From positions 12,448,747-12,512,746 of the forward strand of contig CM055319.2 of the NCBI GenBank assembly GCA_029255685.2: a stretch of DNA of 64,000 nucleotides, given 5' to 3'. Shown here piece after piece: positions 44,340-55,249 of the stretch. Positions within the stretch are counted from its first letter, which is position 1; each line of letters begins with the position of its first letter. Below the pieces are notes generated by a model. It did not search any database and had not been told where the DNA came from. It worked only from the letters and a program-made list of their open reading frames with translations. The translations under genes were made by a program, and so were the position numbers. Origin of the DNA: Silene conica. Lineage: Eukaryota; Streptophyta; Magnoliopsida; Caryophyllales; Caryophyllaceae.

Positions 44340-45752
44340 TGATAGGCTTATCGCGTACCTAACAAAAATAACCTAGGCTTAACTAACAAATAAATGTAGA
44401 TAAGGAAGTAGGGGTCGATCTCAGGGAGACGGTAGATGCAATATGACAAGCTATGGTTAGAATTCTATCAAGGTCGATTCGATTGATTGTTTGGTTTGAT
44501 GATTAAAACGATAACAAATTGAGATGTAAAACAATGATAATAAAGATCTAGGGAAATAGGTTCACACATGTAAATTAGCAATAATTGATGTCGAATTGGG
44601 GAAACATATGATCAAAAGTTGTCTAGACTTATTATCAATTATCTATCGATTTTATTACTAGTCTTAGAACGATTACTAGAGGGTCTCGCACTTACTAGGT
44701 CGCACTACAAAACATGCTTAGGCAAATTCCATTCTCGACTTTCGATCTTAGGAAAAGAATTAACAAGATAACCAATAAATGTGATCAAGAATCAAAGATT
44801 CACAATACATACCAAGCATGTTATAGAAACAACAAATTGATAATAATAAATCCCAATTCAACAATTATCAATTACTAATCTAACATGGCTTCCCTAAACC
44901 CTAGATTATAAGACTACTCACTCATGATAATATATAAACTAACAAAGATTGATTTGATTAACATAAACATGATAAACATATATAAATTGGAATTAAAATG
45001 ATAATATAAAAGAAAGGAATAGAAATTACCAACTTAAGGAAATAAGAACAAGAACTTGATTATTAAGAGCAAAGTAATCTTCAAATAAAACCCGGAATTG
45101 TTGATGATTAAAAAACTAAGAACATAAAGAAAACTATGTTCTTGTAGTTTTAGGGAAATGTATGAAAAAGCATGAATAAAAAGTTCTCTAGTGATGAGTT
45201 TATATACACAAACTGCTAGTAAAGTGAAGAGTTGCTTAGTTGCACAATCCCCGAAGATCCGGGGACCAAACAGTCCTAGGGGGCGCAGCATTTTTGTCCA
45301 ATAATTGCTCAGGTATCAAACCCCAAGATTCTGGGGTTTGAACAAGTCTCGGGGGCACAACATTTTGGGTTATATGGCTATCTCGCATCAACCCCGAGAT
45401 TCTGGGGTTCGAACAGCAATCAGGGGACTTTGCAATCTCTTCTTTTCTTTACTAGTTCTCACTTTCTTTGCCCAAGTACCAACCAAATCTCATTTCTTCT
45501 TCCTCGGGAATGAGTGAATCTTCCCAAAACGCCCTTTCATGGCCAAGAATCGCTCCAAGTAGCCTCGTGGTGCTCGGTGAATGCCAAAATGATAGAAAAA
45601 GGTCGTAACTTGCTCCGTTTCCTACAAAATGCAACAAAACATGCAAAACACCTACAACATGGAATTAGCTCATAAAATCACCTCATAAAGTGAAAATTAT
45701 CATGTAAAAATGAGCTAAAAGAGGGGTGAAAATCATATAAAAATAGGACACA
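44340..45752 (-). repeat. 5' LTR of the Athila-like element
   Basis: 1413-bp LTR, the fuller of the two. It contains three hairpin motifs of the CCCCRAGATTCTGGGG type at 45249-45410, also present in the other LTR. Confidence 0.9.
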
Positions 45753-45757
45753 TCGTG

Positions 45758-47690
45758 TTGTACGTTCTACCCGTAAAATATCAGCCTCGAGCTAAATAAT
45801 TATCAATTCTTCGCTTCTTATGCGAGATTCAACCTTCTTATAAAGATCACTCATAGCCATCGTTCTTACATATTGCATGTAAGTTTTCCCAATATAACGT
45901 GTATTGGATAGACTCCTAACATCTTTTAGTTCGGGGAAATCATGCGATTTTTCTTTTCAGCTACTTGTCATCACAACATCCTACATGCGTGGATAACTAA
46001 AATTAAGTACTTATATATTAACTAAACTAATCCAAACGAAACATATCCCAGTTGGAGTTATTTAAAAAAAATTAAGTACTTAAGTAAATACCTCAGCAAC
46101 TTGATCTTTAAATGAGGTAGCTAGCTGTAGGATTATTGTCTTTAGATGAGGCAGTAGTAAGAATGTCTTTCAATTCCTTCTCCGTCTGTATTTTTTTTCC
46201 CTGCAAAACAAAAAAAAAATTCACTAATTACGACACATTAAAAAAGAGAAAAGGCCGAATATATATAGATGTATTTTTTAACCCTGGCAGCAGTCGGTTG
46301 ATTCAGAGACGAACGACGAGACGTGAAAATGTGACGACTAGTCTATTGGACAAAACTATGAACCGCATCTGCCAGAATTGCAAGGTCGTCACGAACTGTG
46401 ACGGGCAGTTGAAGCGTTTCATGGCCTTTGAAGACTTCATCTATCTCCACTTTTGTATGATTCGGCAAAAGTGGGTCGCCATGAACGCGGATTTGTTCCG
46501 CTGATTTGTCGTGTATGTCTACGAAAGCCCGGGCATCACGCACAATAGGTGTCTCGGATGATGGGTCGGAAAGAATAACTTCCTTCCTTTTTTGACCTCC
46601 TTTGGAGATGATGGCTCGTCCATCTTCTCAGCCGTCTTCTCAACATGCACCCCCTTTTCAGACTCATTTACCTAATAAAGTTAACCAAAGACTATCAGTA
46701 AGAATGTTTGGGAACCATGGTGTATCCCGAGTAAGGCTGCAATTACCTTATCTTTCTGACTTTAGGTATTAAAATAATGAAGTCATATTTACCTTATCGA
46801 CTTTAGGTACTAAAACTTTAGCAGAACTCGCTACCTTGTTGATCGATACTTCGTCATGTATTGTCAATGAAGTAGAGTTCTCTGCCTCTTAACCAATCCG
46901 TTGCACCTCACCCTCTTTAATGACATCCTCCATTATCTTCAATTCTTCTTCGGAAGGCTTGCCTCCAGAATTCATTTTTAGTATCACGGATGCCAATAAC
47001 TGACCTTGCGTGTAAAAAATATATTATTTAAGCAATTTGTTTAAAACAACAACTTGTGGATTTTAAATGACAATATAAAATGGTACCATGTCAGCCTTCC
47101 CCTTATTTTTCTTCTTCTTTTTCGGGGTAGTTGTCCCATAATATTTTGTGACTCCGACATGTAATGGGACGCCCCTCAATCGACCTGGATGCTCGTGTCG
47201 GTCGATCGCCCTAGCAAGAACGTCATCACGACAACTCGGTTTGAATTTCCCTTCGGCAACGTCCTTGAGTATATTCTCCTGTAATATTTTAAATAAACTT
47301 CAGACATACGTACATATGCGTAAGAATTAAACAATAAACATAATGTATATCGTCATAACTTACTATGTTGGCCAAGACGTCCTGATCATATTTGTTATAG
47401 GTTATAAATCCTTTAGGCGTGTGTTCTTCTTTATATGTAACGTGTCGGTCACTTCCTTTGACACCTACACATTAACTCAAAACTAATATATGTATACATA
47501 TGTATCATCAAGTCCAAGTATGATTAAAGAAATGAAATATGCCGATGCTAATATTTACGAGTTGGTCTTGTATCAATCTGTAACCGCCTCGAGAACCATA
47601 AAATACGCCCTTCCTGTTTAAAATGTTAGCACGATTTCTTTCTCTAACGGCCTTCAAATCATATAAAATCGCAAGTATGTCAGATAATTA
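45758..47690 (-). pseudogene. CACTA second-ORF protein, N-terminal exons (DUF8039-like)
   Basis: Minus-strand exons of the gene whose C-terminal protease part is at 36.2-37.4 kb. Order from the N-terminal side: KAVRERNRANILNRKGVYYGS (about 47660-47590), EEHTPKGFITYNKYDQDVLA (about 47430-47365), GKFKPSCRDDVLARAI with EHPGRLRGVPLHV (about 47262-47160), and IRVHGDPLLPNHTKVEIDEV with LQLPVTVRDDLAILADAVHSF (46490-46343). The last block fits the DUF8039 pattern found in plant CACTA proteins with a Ulp1 protease. Exons are separated by plausible introns, but joins were not resolved. Confidence 0.6.
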
Positions 47691-47893
47691 AAATATTATA
47701 GAAAACGCATTAATTAAAAAATCAATACGAAACATACCCTTGATCATTTTCACCCCTTAAATTTCCACTAAACTTACTCACTGAATAAAGACTCTGCCAA
47801 GTACTTATTCTTTAATTCCTTGAAACTCACAACTAGCATGTCGTCTTACTTATCTCATATGTATACCTTAACTCACATCCGTGTTATAGTACT

Positions 47894-49216
47894 TGATGCG
47901 TGCATTTCTTATAGACCCGTTAGGCCTTGTTGGCACGCATTTTCATGCTTATTTCGCAGTATTTGACTACAATTATTCCCCTAATAGTCTACATTGGATT
48001 TTTTGTATTAATTGCAGATACGAGTTGGGAAGACGGAAAACCAGCCGGTTATTGGACCCATTGACCATACATGAGAGAGTTGGAGCGAAATCACGACATT
48101 TCGAGATACGTAAAGCTATTTAGAGGATGGGAAGGACGAAATTGAGCTACCAAAGGAAAGAAGGCATTCAATCGAGCAATTCACAAAGCTTCATCGAGTG
48201 TTTTGATGAAGAGGATCTTCGATCGAGGGATCCAGTCTATTCGATCAACTTTTGCTGAAGATTTCCTCGATCGAGTACTCCATTATGCTCGATCGAGCCA
48301 TCCTCCAAGAAGATTTCCTCGATCGAGTACTTTAGCTACTCGATCGAGTGATTGCTATACCGGATAGACGCAATTTAATGAGTTTTGAGGGCTTATAAAT
48401 TAGCTTGTAAACAATAGAATAAAACACTTCTTCTTCTTTAGATCTCTTTTACCCTAATTTCGGAGAAGGACACTATGCTTGTCTCTATTCTAGATCGGAT
48501 TTCATCTTCTTCCTTCTCACTTGTAATCTTTGGTATTCTCAACTCTTGTCTTTATTTAATCCAAACTTATGCTTCCCTCTTTTCTCTCATATGGCTTTAT
48601 TTTTTATCTTTTCCTATTTCTCTTATTGTCTCTTTGATTATGAGTAACTAGACCATTTGCTAGGAATTAGGGGAGCCATGACATAGGTAGAATGAATTGA
48701 TTAGAGTACCGTTGGTTAGGCTTGGATGTTATCATCACATTTAATAGCTTTCAATTTTTTGAGTTAACGCATTCAATTGATTGATATATTACCCCCTTGA
48801 CCTAGATCGAAAGATTAGAAGAGGAAAGATCAGTGATGAACTTTGAGATGTCCTAGTTAGAGCGAAAGTTAGGTTAGTATTATCTCAAGGCGAATAGCGG
48901 ACCAAGATGACCTTTTCACTACCCACAAGTCAACTCTAAGACAGTCTTGAGTTTCATTCCCAATCTTGAAAACCATGGTGAACCGACAATCCTAACTCTT
49001 TCTCTTTATTGTTGTTTCTCTCGCTCTTTTCTCATTTCTCTTATCCTTTTAGTCATTAGATAAATCAAACAAATACCCCCTAAGTTGGTTACTTTGACAG
49101 ACTTAGTTAGTTTATAGAATTTCCTTCTCCCTGTGGATTCGATACCCGACTGCCTCTACTACATTTAGTTAGGACCAGTTGGTTTTACTTTTGACAGGGT
49201 TGTGAAAGCCATGTCA
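47894..49216 (+). mobile_element. Solo LTR, Athila-like, perfect GTACT duplication
   Basis: Starts TGATGCGTGCATTTC, ends AAGCCATGTCA, and is flanked on both sides by GTACT (47889-47893 and 49217-49221). TATA-like CTTATAAATT is at 48391-48400, and a conserved LTR-style GATTCGATACCCGACTGCC is near 49137. No internal sequence remains, so this is the product of LTR-LTR recombination. It contains several CTCGATCGAG palindromes (48190-48350). Confidence 0.88.
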
Positions 49217-49221
49217 GTACT

Positions 49222-50732
49222 CTACACTAGGCCAATACTATCACCTATTTCCATGCCTCGTAACTTCGGTCACATACACTCGACTCACCCCCATTATTCG
49301 ATTCCCATGGCATCCGATCACATTACTCAATCAGTCAAGTATATACACATTCTCTCTAACTCCTTTGTCAATAAAATATCTTCTCATCGCTTTCATTGCA
49401 ACATTCGAATCATTCGAATCATCATTCTTAATTCCTTTATAGCCATAAACTCCTTTAGCATTCAACTTCTCTCCACACACCACTAACAAGCCTATTTTTT
49501 TCCGATTGCTCAACTCACCCTTTATACATGATAGCACACCTATCTCGTAAGCCTCTTTATACCGTTAACATCACCAAACTTTTATATACCTATAACCACC
49601 CCTCAGAAACCTAAGTTTCCGATCGGCACAAATATATACAAATCCACATATATATCACCATAACTCAGAAATTCACCAAGCACAAAATTCTCCTCCAATT
49701 ATCTTAACGAAATTCCATCACACACTTCCTCAACCAAGCTAAATATATACACCTCTCATATTTATCCCTTATCATTCTCAATTGGTATTGATACACCTAT
49801 CTTTCATCCTCACTTACTTCCGACTTACCTTACCACTTAACCATGTAAACATCAATACCACACTCAAGCTCACAAAAATGTCGCCCACCTTTCTTCACAT
49901 GGCTCACTCTCTAACTCAAAAGGTCATAAACTTCACTTGCATTCACCACTTTTTCCTTATAAACACCTCCGACCATTGGACTTCCTCACGAAACCATACT
50001 GAGTTGAAAACCAGTTAACTTATGTAATACGACAACTATATAGGTAACACACCAGGATAAACCTAAGCTTACAACATACGGTTTAACGTAAACCAACAAG
50101 TATACATGCGTACTCGGTCGAGTAAACCCAACTCGGCCGAGTAACTCACATTTGGTCGAATCACACTAACTCGGTCGAGTAACTCATATTCGGTCGAATC
50201 ACACTAACTCGGTCGAGGCTAACCAACTCGGTCGAATTGTCCCTACTCGGTCGAGTAGCATCTACTCGGCTGAGTTATTCCCACTCGGTTGAGTCCACCC
50301 TACTTAGCCGAGTCATAGCGCCAGTCAGGCTTCGTGAAGGGGAAATCGCCCATCACATACCCTAAGCATCAAATAACCTACATGCGCACTAGCATAAAAG
50401 CCATCCAATAAACACTCAATTACATTTGTAATCACATAATAAATCCTAACTTCACCAATTTCCATAAAATCGTGCACTTATATCACACATTTCATGCTTC
50501 ACATGTATGTCAACGTAAATCATATGTAACATCATCACACATTATACCACACAGGTATAAACATCCTAATCTACCCTTAGTGGCCAAACACAAGGTTGTA
50601 AGCAATTTCGCGGTTCCGGGACGTCTCCCAAACCTTTGCAGTAGCCTTACAAACTTATACTTGGGGTTCATTTTATTTAAGACATATCATTTTTTTTAAT
50701 TTTGTTCATTGGTTTTAGGTGCCAAGATCGTC
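49222..50732 (-). other. Non-coding internal region of a minus-strand gypsy-like element
   Basis: Lies downstream, in the minus sense, of the PBS at 50733-50744. The plus strand is G-poor and rich in CAC and CTC words. No domain seen. A cluster of ACTCGGTCGAGT and ACTCGGCCGAGT palindromes is at about 50110-50310. Confidence 0.5.
50105..50310. repeat. ACTCGGYCGAGT palindrome cluster
   Basis: About ten imperfect copies of a 12-bp palindrome (ACTCGGTCGAGT, ACTCGGCCGAGT, TTGGTCGAAT variants) with 8-16 bp spacers. Confidence 0.9.
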
Positions 50733-50744
50733 GCTCTGATACCA
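50733..50744 (-). promoter_or_regulatory. Primer-binding site (tRNA-iMet type), minus strand
   Basis: Plus strand GCTCTGATACCA, two bases left of the LTR end at 50747. Confidence 0.88.
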
Positions 50745-50746
50745 TT

Positions 50747-51901
50747 TGTAACACCTTCATATTCCAAGGCCTTTAGGAACAACCATCAGACCATGAAAGT
50801 GCTACCATCTCAGTTTCCTGAAGTATATATAATATCAAGATAAACAATAATGAACCTTTATTAAAGTTTAGAATAAAGTCTAAGTATAACAATGTCTGAT
50901 ACACCAAATAAAAGAAGTGATTGCGGATGTTAAAGAAATTATGACACAGCTAGAAAACTGAGTGAAGTCTCATCCTTCCCCAAGCAATCAGACATCAACA
51001 ATCGTGTCGTACCTGAAAACCTACTCACCATTACATGGATCATCATAACGCACAAACCACAAGCGTCAGTTACTGTATACGCAATATCGTTGGGATTCAA
51101 GAACAAGTGCAAAAATCTCATAGCATAACATGCTGATATCACTAATAACCAATCATCTCACAGTGGCGACATGTAGTCCTACAATCAACCCCCACTTGCT
51201 CGCGGCAAGGAGTACCCAGATCAGTAATGTGCACATCTCCTCCGTGGTGGGTCCCACGAAGAGTGATCGTAGGAGTGAGAGCAGTTTCCCGCAACGGTCC
51301 CACACATATGTTCCCAATCTCATCTCGTAGCCATAAGTGATATCAGTCTTACATCACAACAATAACATCGACACAATATATTAGAGATACCACATAACAG
51401 ATAACTGAGTAGGGAAACTCTACCTCAAAAAATCACAGCAAGATGCAAATCCACAGTCGTTCTACCAACGCTCTTCTATGAATCCTCCTCCTAAAAATAT
51501 ATATATAACGATTACTCACTAACCATAACCAATATCCTTGACAATTATACGATAAGATGACACATTAACGATAAGATGACACTTACTTGATAAACACGGA
51601 CGAGGCTAGATGATCGGCGCTTCTAGACTCTTGTTAAGACCTTGGAAGGAGTTTCAGAGGAAGGGGCTGAAGGGAATGCGGGTTTACTGATTTCTGATTA
51701 GGGTTAAAGTAATTATAAATTTCCGAATTTACTTATATATTTAACCTCGTCCCAATTCTCGGAAAGACCTACTCGACCGAGTCAGACCCACTCGGCCGAG
51801 TTGCACCTACTCGGCCGAGTTCGACCTACTCGACCGAGTTACATACTCTAACTCGGCCGAGTTGAGTCACAACTCATCATCTACAAGGGAGGGGTGTTAC
51901 A
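50747..51901 (-). mobile_element. LTR, minus strand, nested in another LTR
   Basis: On the minus strand it starts TGTAACACCCCTCCC and ends GAAGGTGTTACA (1155 bp). Its upstream part holds five ACTCGRCCGAGT palindromes (51769-51864). To its right lies the start of a different LTR, so this element inserted into that one. Confidence 0.8.
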
Positions 51902-52012
51902 CTAGAGCTATGTTCGGTCTAGTACACCCACTCGACCGCGTACCCCCGCATACTCGATCGAGTATGACGTACTCGACCGAGTACTCTTTATACAGAGATG
52001 AGGAGTATTACA
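51902..52012 (-). mobile_element. 5' fragment of a second LTR
   Basis: Read on the minus strand it starts TGTAATACTCCTCATCTC and contains ACTCGGTCGAGT and ACTCGATCGAGT palindromes. It is interrupted at 51901 by the nested LTR; the remainder was not identified. Confidence 0.65.
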
Positions 52013-53067
52013 ATACCTTGCTTGGTGTATGATGTTTGTTGATTATATTGTGTTAATTGATGTGACGAAAAAGGGGGTTAAGAAGAAGTAGGAATTATGG
52101 AGGCATACTTTTGAGACTTATAGGATTAGGCTAAGTAGGAGTAAGACCTAGTATTTGAGCTGTCAGTTCAGTAACGCGACGTCGAGAGTGATAGAGATTT
52201 GTATTCTAATGGAAAGGTTGTTGAAGAGTAAAATTAGATATTTATTCAAGAAGATGGTGAGTTAGATGGAGAGATGTATCGCATAATTAAAGTGCGGTGA
52301 TTGAAAAGAAAAAGTGCACAAACTTTTTTATGCAATAAAGGCATTTCTCATTGACTAAAGGGTAAATACAATCGCACAACAATTAGACATGCACTACGTT
52401 GCGGCTCCAAGTGTTAGGCTGTGAAACATTAACACTTTCAAAAGATGAGTGTAGTGAAGATCAGGGGCGGATTTAGCCTCATTCTACTACAACTATAGCC
52501 CTAGATGAATTTCAAATGTATTTCACTGAACTTAGTTTTCATTATTATATAATGGCGCGGATAGTAATTATTGTGTACAACTAGCTAGAAGGCCTGAGTT
52601 TGATTCCCACATATGCATTTTTACCATGGTTTACCATGTTTTCTCCACTTAGTTTTTAATATCCATTTTTCACAAACTCCAATAATATTATTTTTGTCTT
52701 ACAAAAATCCATTTTCGTGAGATAATCTTTTCTGAATATTTACCATGGTATAATATATACTTATATATCAAATAATTATTGGGTGTGATATTGTACCATT
52801 ATAAAATCACAAATTCTCATTAAAGACGGACACTATTTCCGGACTTGACTTGTGTATTATGTTTTATTCTCTATATGGTTTTCACTTTCCTTGTTTGATA
52901 TTTTCGCTTTTTGAGGTATGTGATCCCCGGACGATTGCAAAAGAATGATTCATATCAGTCGGTCTCAAATATTCTAGAATTAAGGCTTTGATATTGTTGC
53001 TATTGTTTATTGGTAAAAAGACTCATAATATAAGGTCCGATTTCTCCGTTTTAGTTATTTCATGTTT
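52013..53067. other. Non-coding, mixed repeats
   Basis: No gene seen. A CAGGGGCGGATTTAG string at 52463 resembles a transposon terminus, but no inverted partner was found. Confidence 0.4.
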
Positions 53068-53460
53068 CTATTCATGTCCGATTAGGTTGCTTATTACGTA
53101 TATGACTATATTTTTTTTGTCACAAGGAAACAAATCACACATAGCATGTTTAGCTATCGTGTGAGCGGCTTTATTATTAGATCTATTACAATAACTTATA
53201 GAAATACAATGCCAAGAACGGAAAAAACTATTGATGGAAAATACTATAGGTTTGATTTCCTGAATCACCTCCGTCATATCAGTCAGTTGATGTACCAGAT
53301 TAAGACAATCAAATGAAATTTGTAAATGGTAAAAGTCATTGTCAATGGCATCAGAGAACGTAAAAAGGAAAGCAGTAGCTTCAACCATAAGATGAGACTT
53401 TGCCCAGAAAGCTTTCTATCCAGAGCAAATAAACTCACCTTTTTCATTTAGAAGAACTCA
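53068..53460 (-). pseudogene. RNase H fragment of a non-LTR retrotransposon
   Basis: The minus-strand frame shows the RVT_3/RNase H-like pattern common at the C-terminus of plant LINE proteins: EATAFLFTFSDAI, LQISFDCLNLVHQL, a mid region SINSFFRSWHCISISYCNRSNNKAAHTIAKHA. The upstream strand region (LLNEKGEFICSG, then KAFWAKSHL) is present in frame but interrupted by two stops. The rest of the LINE is absent; the fragment ends next to the Harbinger MITE at 53478. A captured host RNase H-like gene is the alternative. Confidence 0.7.
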
Positions 53461-53507
53461 GCCGGTAGTAGCCTTAAGGCCCTGTTCTTTTGGACTGAAA
53501 CTTAAGT

Positions 53508-53765
53508 GAACTGAACTGAACTGAACTTATAGGATCTGAACTGAACTGAACTGAACTTATAGGAACTGAACTGAACTTATAGGAACTGAACTGAACTGAA
53601 CTTATAGGAACTGAACTGAACTGAACTTATAGGAACTGAACTGAACTTATAGGAACTGAACTGAACTGAACTGAACTTATAGGAACTGAACTGAACTTAT
53701 AGGAACTGAACTGAACTGAACTGAACTGAACTTATAGGATCTGAACTGAACTAAACTTATAAAAT
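53508..53765 (+). repeat. (GAACT)-type tandem array, left block
   Basis: Higher-order repeat of 1-4 CTGAA units followed by CTTATAGGAA or CTTATAGGAT. The matching block at 54328-54560 has the same orientation, not the inverted one expected for foldback arms. Confidence 0.92.
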
Positions 53766-53801
53766 CCGAACTTAATTAACTTTATTTTAATTTAAGTTAA
53801 C

Positions 53802-53814
53802 TATTATTATTATT

Positions 53815-53906
<92 letters not shown>

Positions 53907-53907
53907 C
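53802..53907. repeat. Compound (ATT)n-(TTG)n-(TTA)n microsatellite
   Basis: ATT run, then about 15 GTT units, then about 13 ATT units, ending in ATC. Confidence 0.95.
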
Positions 53908-54327
53908 ATCCAATATATGGCATTGATAAAAAATTAGTCTAAAACACAAGGTAGTTTAAAATATTTTCAACTTTATATATAATGGCTTGTTAATAGCTCA
54001 TACATTATACTACAATTATATTACGATAAAAATAATTCACTATTACAATTTTTTCTCTAACCATTTATTTTCTCTAACAATGTGATGAAGAAACTGATTA
54101 ATGGGAGAGTGACAATTGGTGAGGGTGAGGGCGTCGTATGATGAGTTGTTGTTTTTTGGCATTGATGAGGATGATAGTTTGTCATTAATTAGAGAGTAAA
54201 AGACGGGTAAAATATTAATGAATTGTTTTTTTTATTGATGACGTGTATCGACTAATTAAAGCGAAATGTTTGTATCGGTTGTTAAAAATAATACTCCGTA
54301 TATAACTTTTCTTAATTGAGTTTATAT

Positions 54328-54560
54328 GAACTGAACTTATAGAAACTGAACTGAACTGAACTGAACTTATAGGAACTGAACTGAACTGAACTGAACTTAT
54401 AGGAACTGAACTGAACTGAACTGAACTTATAGGAACTGAACTGAACTTATAGGAACTAAACTGAACTGAACTTATAGGATCTGAACTGAACTGAACTTAT
54501 AGGAACTGAACTGAACTTATAGGAACTGAACTGAACTGAACTGAACTTATAGGATCTGAA
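54328..54560 (+). repeat. (GAACT)-type tandem array, right block
   Basis: Same units as the left block, direct orientation, separated from it by about 560 bp of AT-rich sequence. Confidence 0.92.
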
Positions 54561-54606
54561 GTGAACTTAAATTAAGTGACTTGAAGTCCAAAAGAACAGG
54601 GCCTAA

Positions 54607-55249
54607 GACTCATATTCCACGCAACATAACTACAAAATTGAAGTATGTTTCAACCGGATTAAATCATGTCAATTTAACTTGATTGCAAGATCTAATTTAA
54701 GTCTTAATAAAAAAAACACCTTTAAATCAATACAAAATTATTTTTCTGATAGATTTCTATTAACACGACTCAATTACCTCGGAATTAAATCCATTTTAGC
54801 CATAGTTAAATTCGAATATTACCTATCACCTGAAACTGACGACAGTACAACTTGGACTGATTGATAGTGTAGTAGAATGACTACAATCCATCCAAGAACA
54901 CAAAGCAATGGTATTCTTTTTGTTGGGCAGAACAACGTTATAATCCAAAAAATGAAAAAAAAGCATTAATTAATTTTGTTGAAAATACTACTGCTACAGT
55001 ATTTGGTTTCAATTTTCTTCCCGTTTAGTAACAGCACAGTATGTGGCATTGTCGCATTCATCCCTTCTCAGTTCTCTCACATACGCTCCAAGTTCCCCCA
55101 AATTCAACATAATCTAGGGTTCTTCAATTTCCCTTCTTTTCTCACACTATCGACTCTTTTTTTCCTTCCATTTTAATCCTCTTTTTCTGCTTCAAGATTC
55201 CATTTTTTTCCCCTTAAACCTTTCACTTTTCTAGCTTATTTCTTCATCA
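54607..55249 (+). promoter_or_regulatory. Promoter and 5' UTR region of the EBS-like gene
   Basis: Region between the MITE and the start codon. A telo-box-like CTAGGGTT lies at 55114-55121, followed by a CT-rich leader (55120-55240), both common in promoters and leaders of constitutively expressed plant genes. No clear TATA box near the leader. The transcription start is not determined. Confidence 0.45.

Larger units (their letters stand above)
37397..45752 (-). mobile_element. Athila-like Ty3/gypsy retrotransposon, polymerase deleted
   Basis: Direct LTRs at 37397-38500 and 44340-45752 read TGTGTCCTATTTTTATATGA to AAGCCTATCA on the minus strand. Flanks ACGTG (37392-37396) and TCGTG (45753-45757) form a 5-bp duplication with one mismatch. 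Next to the right LTR, the minus strand reads TTTTGGCGTCGTAGCCGGGG, an Athila-type primer-binding site (tRNA-Asp class); next to the left LTR, CTTGGAGGAATTTGA is a plausible polypurine tract. It has gag, protease and an integrase tail but no RT, RNase H or integrase core. Confidence 0.88.
34868..47700 (-). mobile_element. Second CACTA-like element, split and right-truncated
   Basis: The left tip TTACTACTACAGATATGGGC is a degenerate CACTACTACAAA-type end and is followed by dense TTAACAACGG/CCGTTGTTAA subterminal repeats. A minus-strand gene spans both sides of an inserted retrotransposon (37397-45752). I found no matching right end, so the element seems truncated somewhere around 47.7 kb. Confidence 0.65.
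53478..54603. mobile_element. Tourist/Harbinger-type MITE with internal satellite array
   Basis: Termini GGCCCTGTTCTTTTGGACT and its inverse at 54585-54603, flanked by TAA (53475-53477 and 54604-54606). GGCCCTGTT ends with a TAA duplication fit PIF/Harbinger. 1126 bp, non-coding. Both halves are filled by tandem GAACTGAACTTATAG arrays, and the middle has long (TTG)n and (ATT)n runs. Confidence 0.85.

Noticed and set aside
47690..47888. Right terminus of the second CACTA element
   Set aside because: No GTAGTG-type end or TTAACAACGG cluster is present, so truncation is the simpler reading.
52463..52478. CAGGGGCGGATTTAG as a transposon end
   Set aside because: No inverted partner or target duplication found nearby.
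52590..52620. SINE or tRNA B-box (GAGTTTGATTCCC)
   Set aside because: No matching A box at the right distance and no poly-A tail or flanking duplication.
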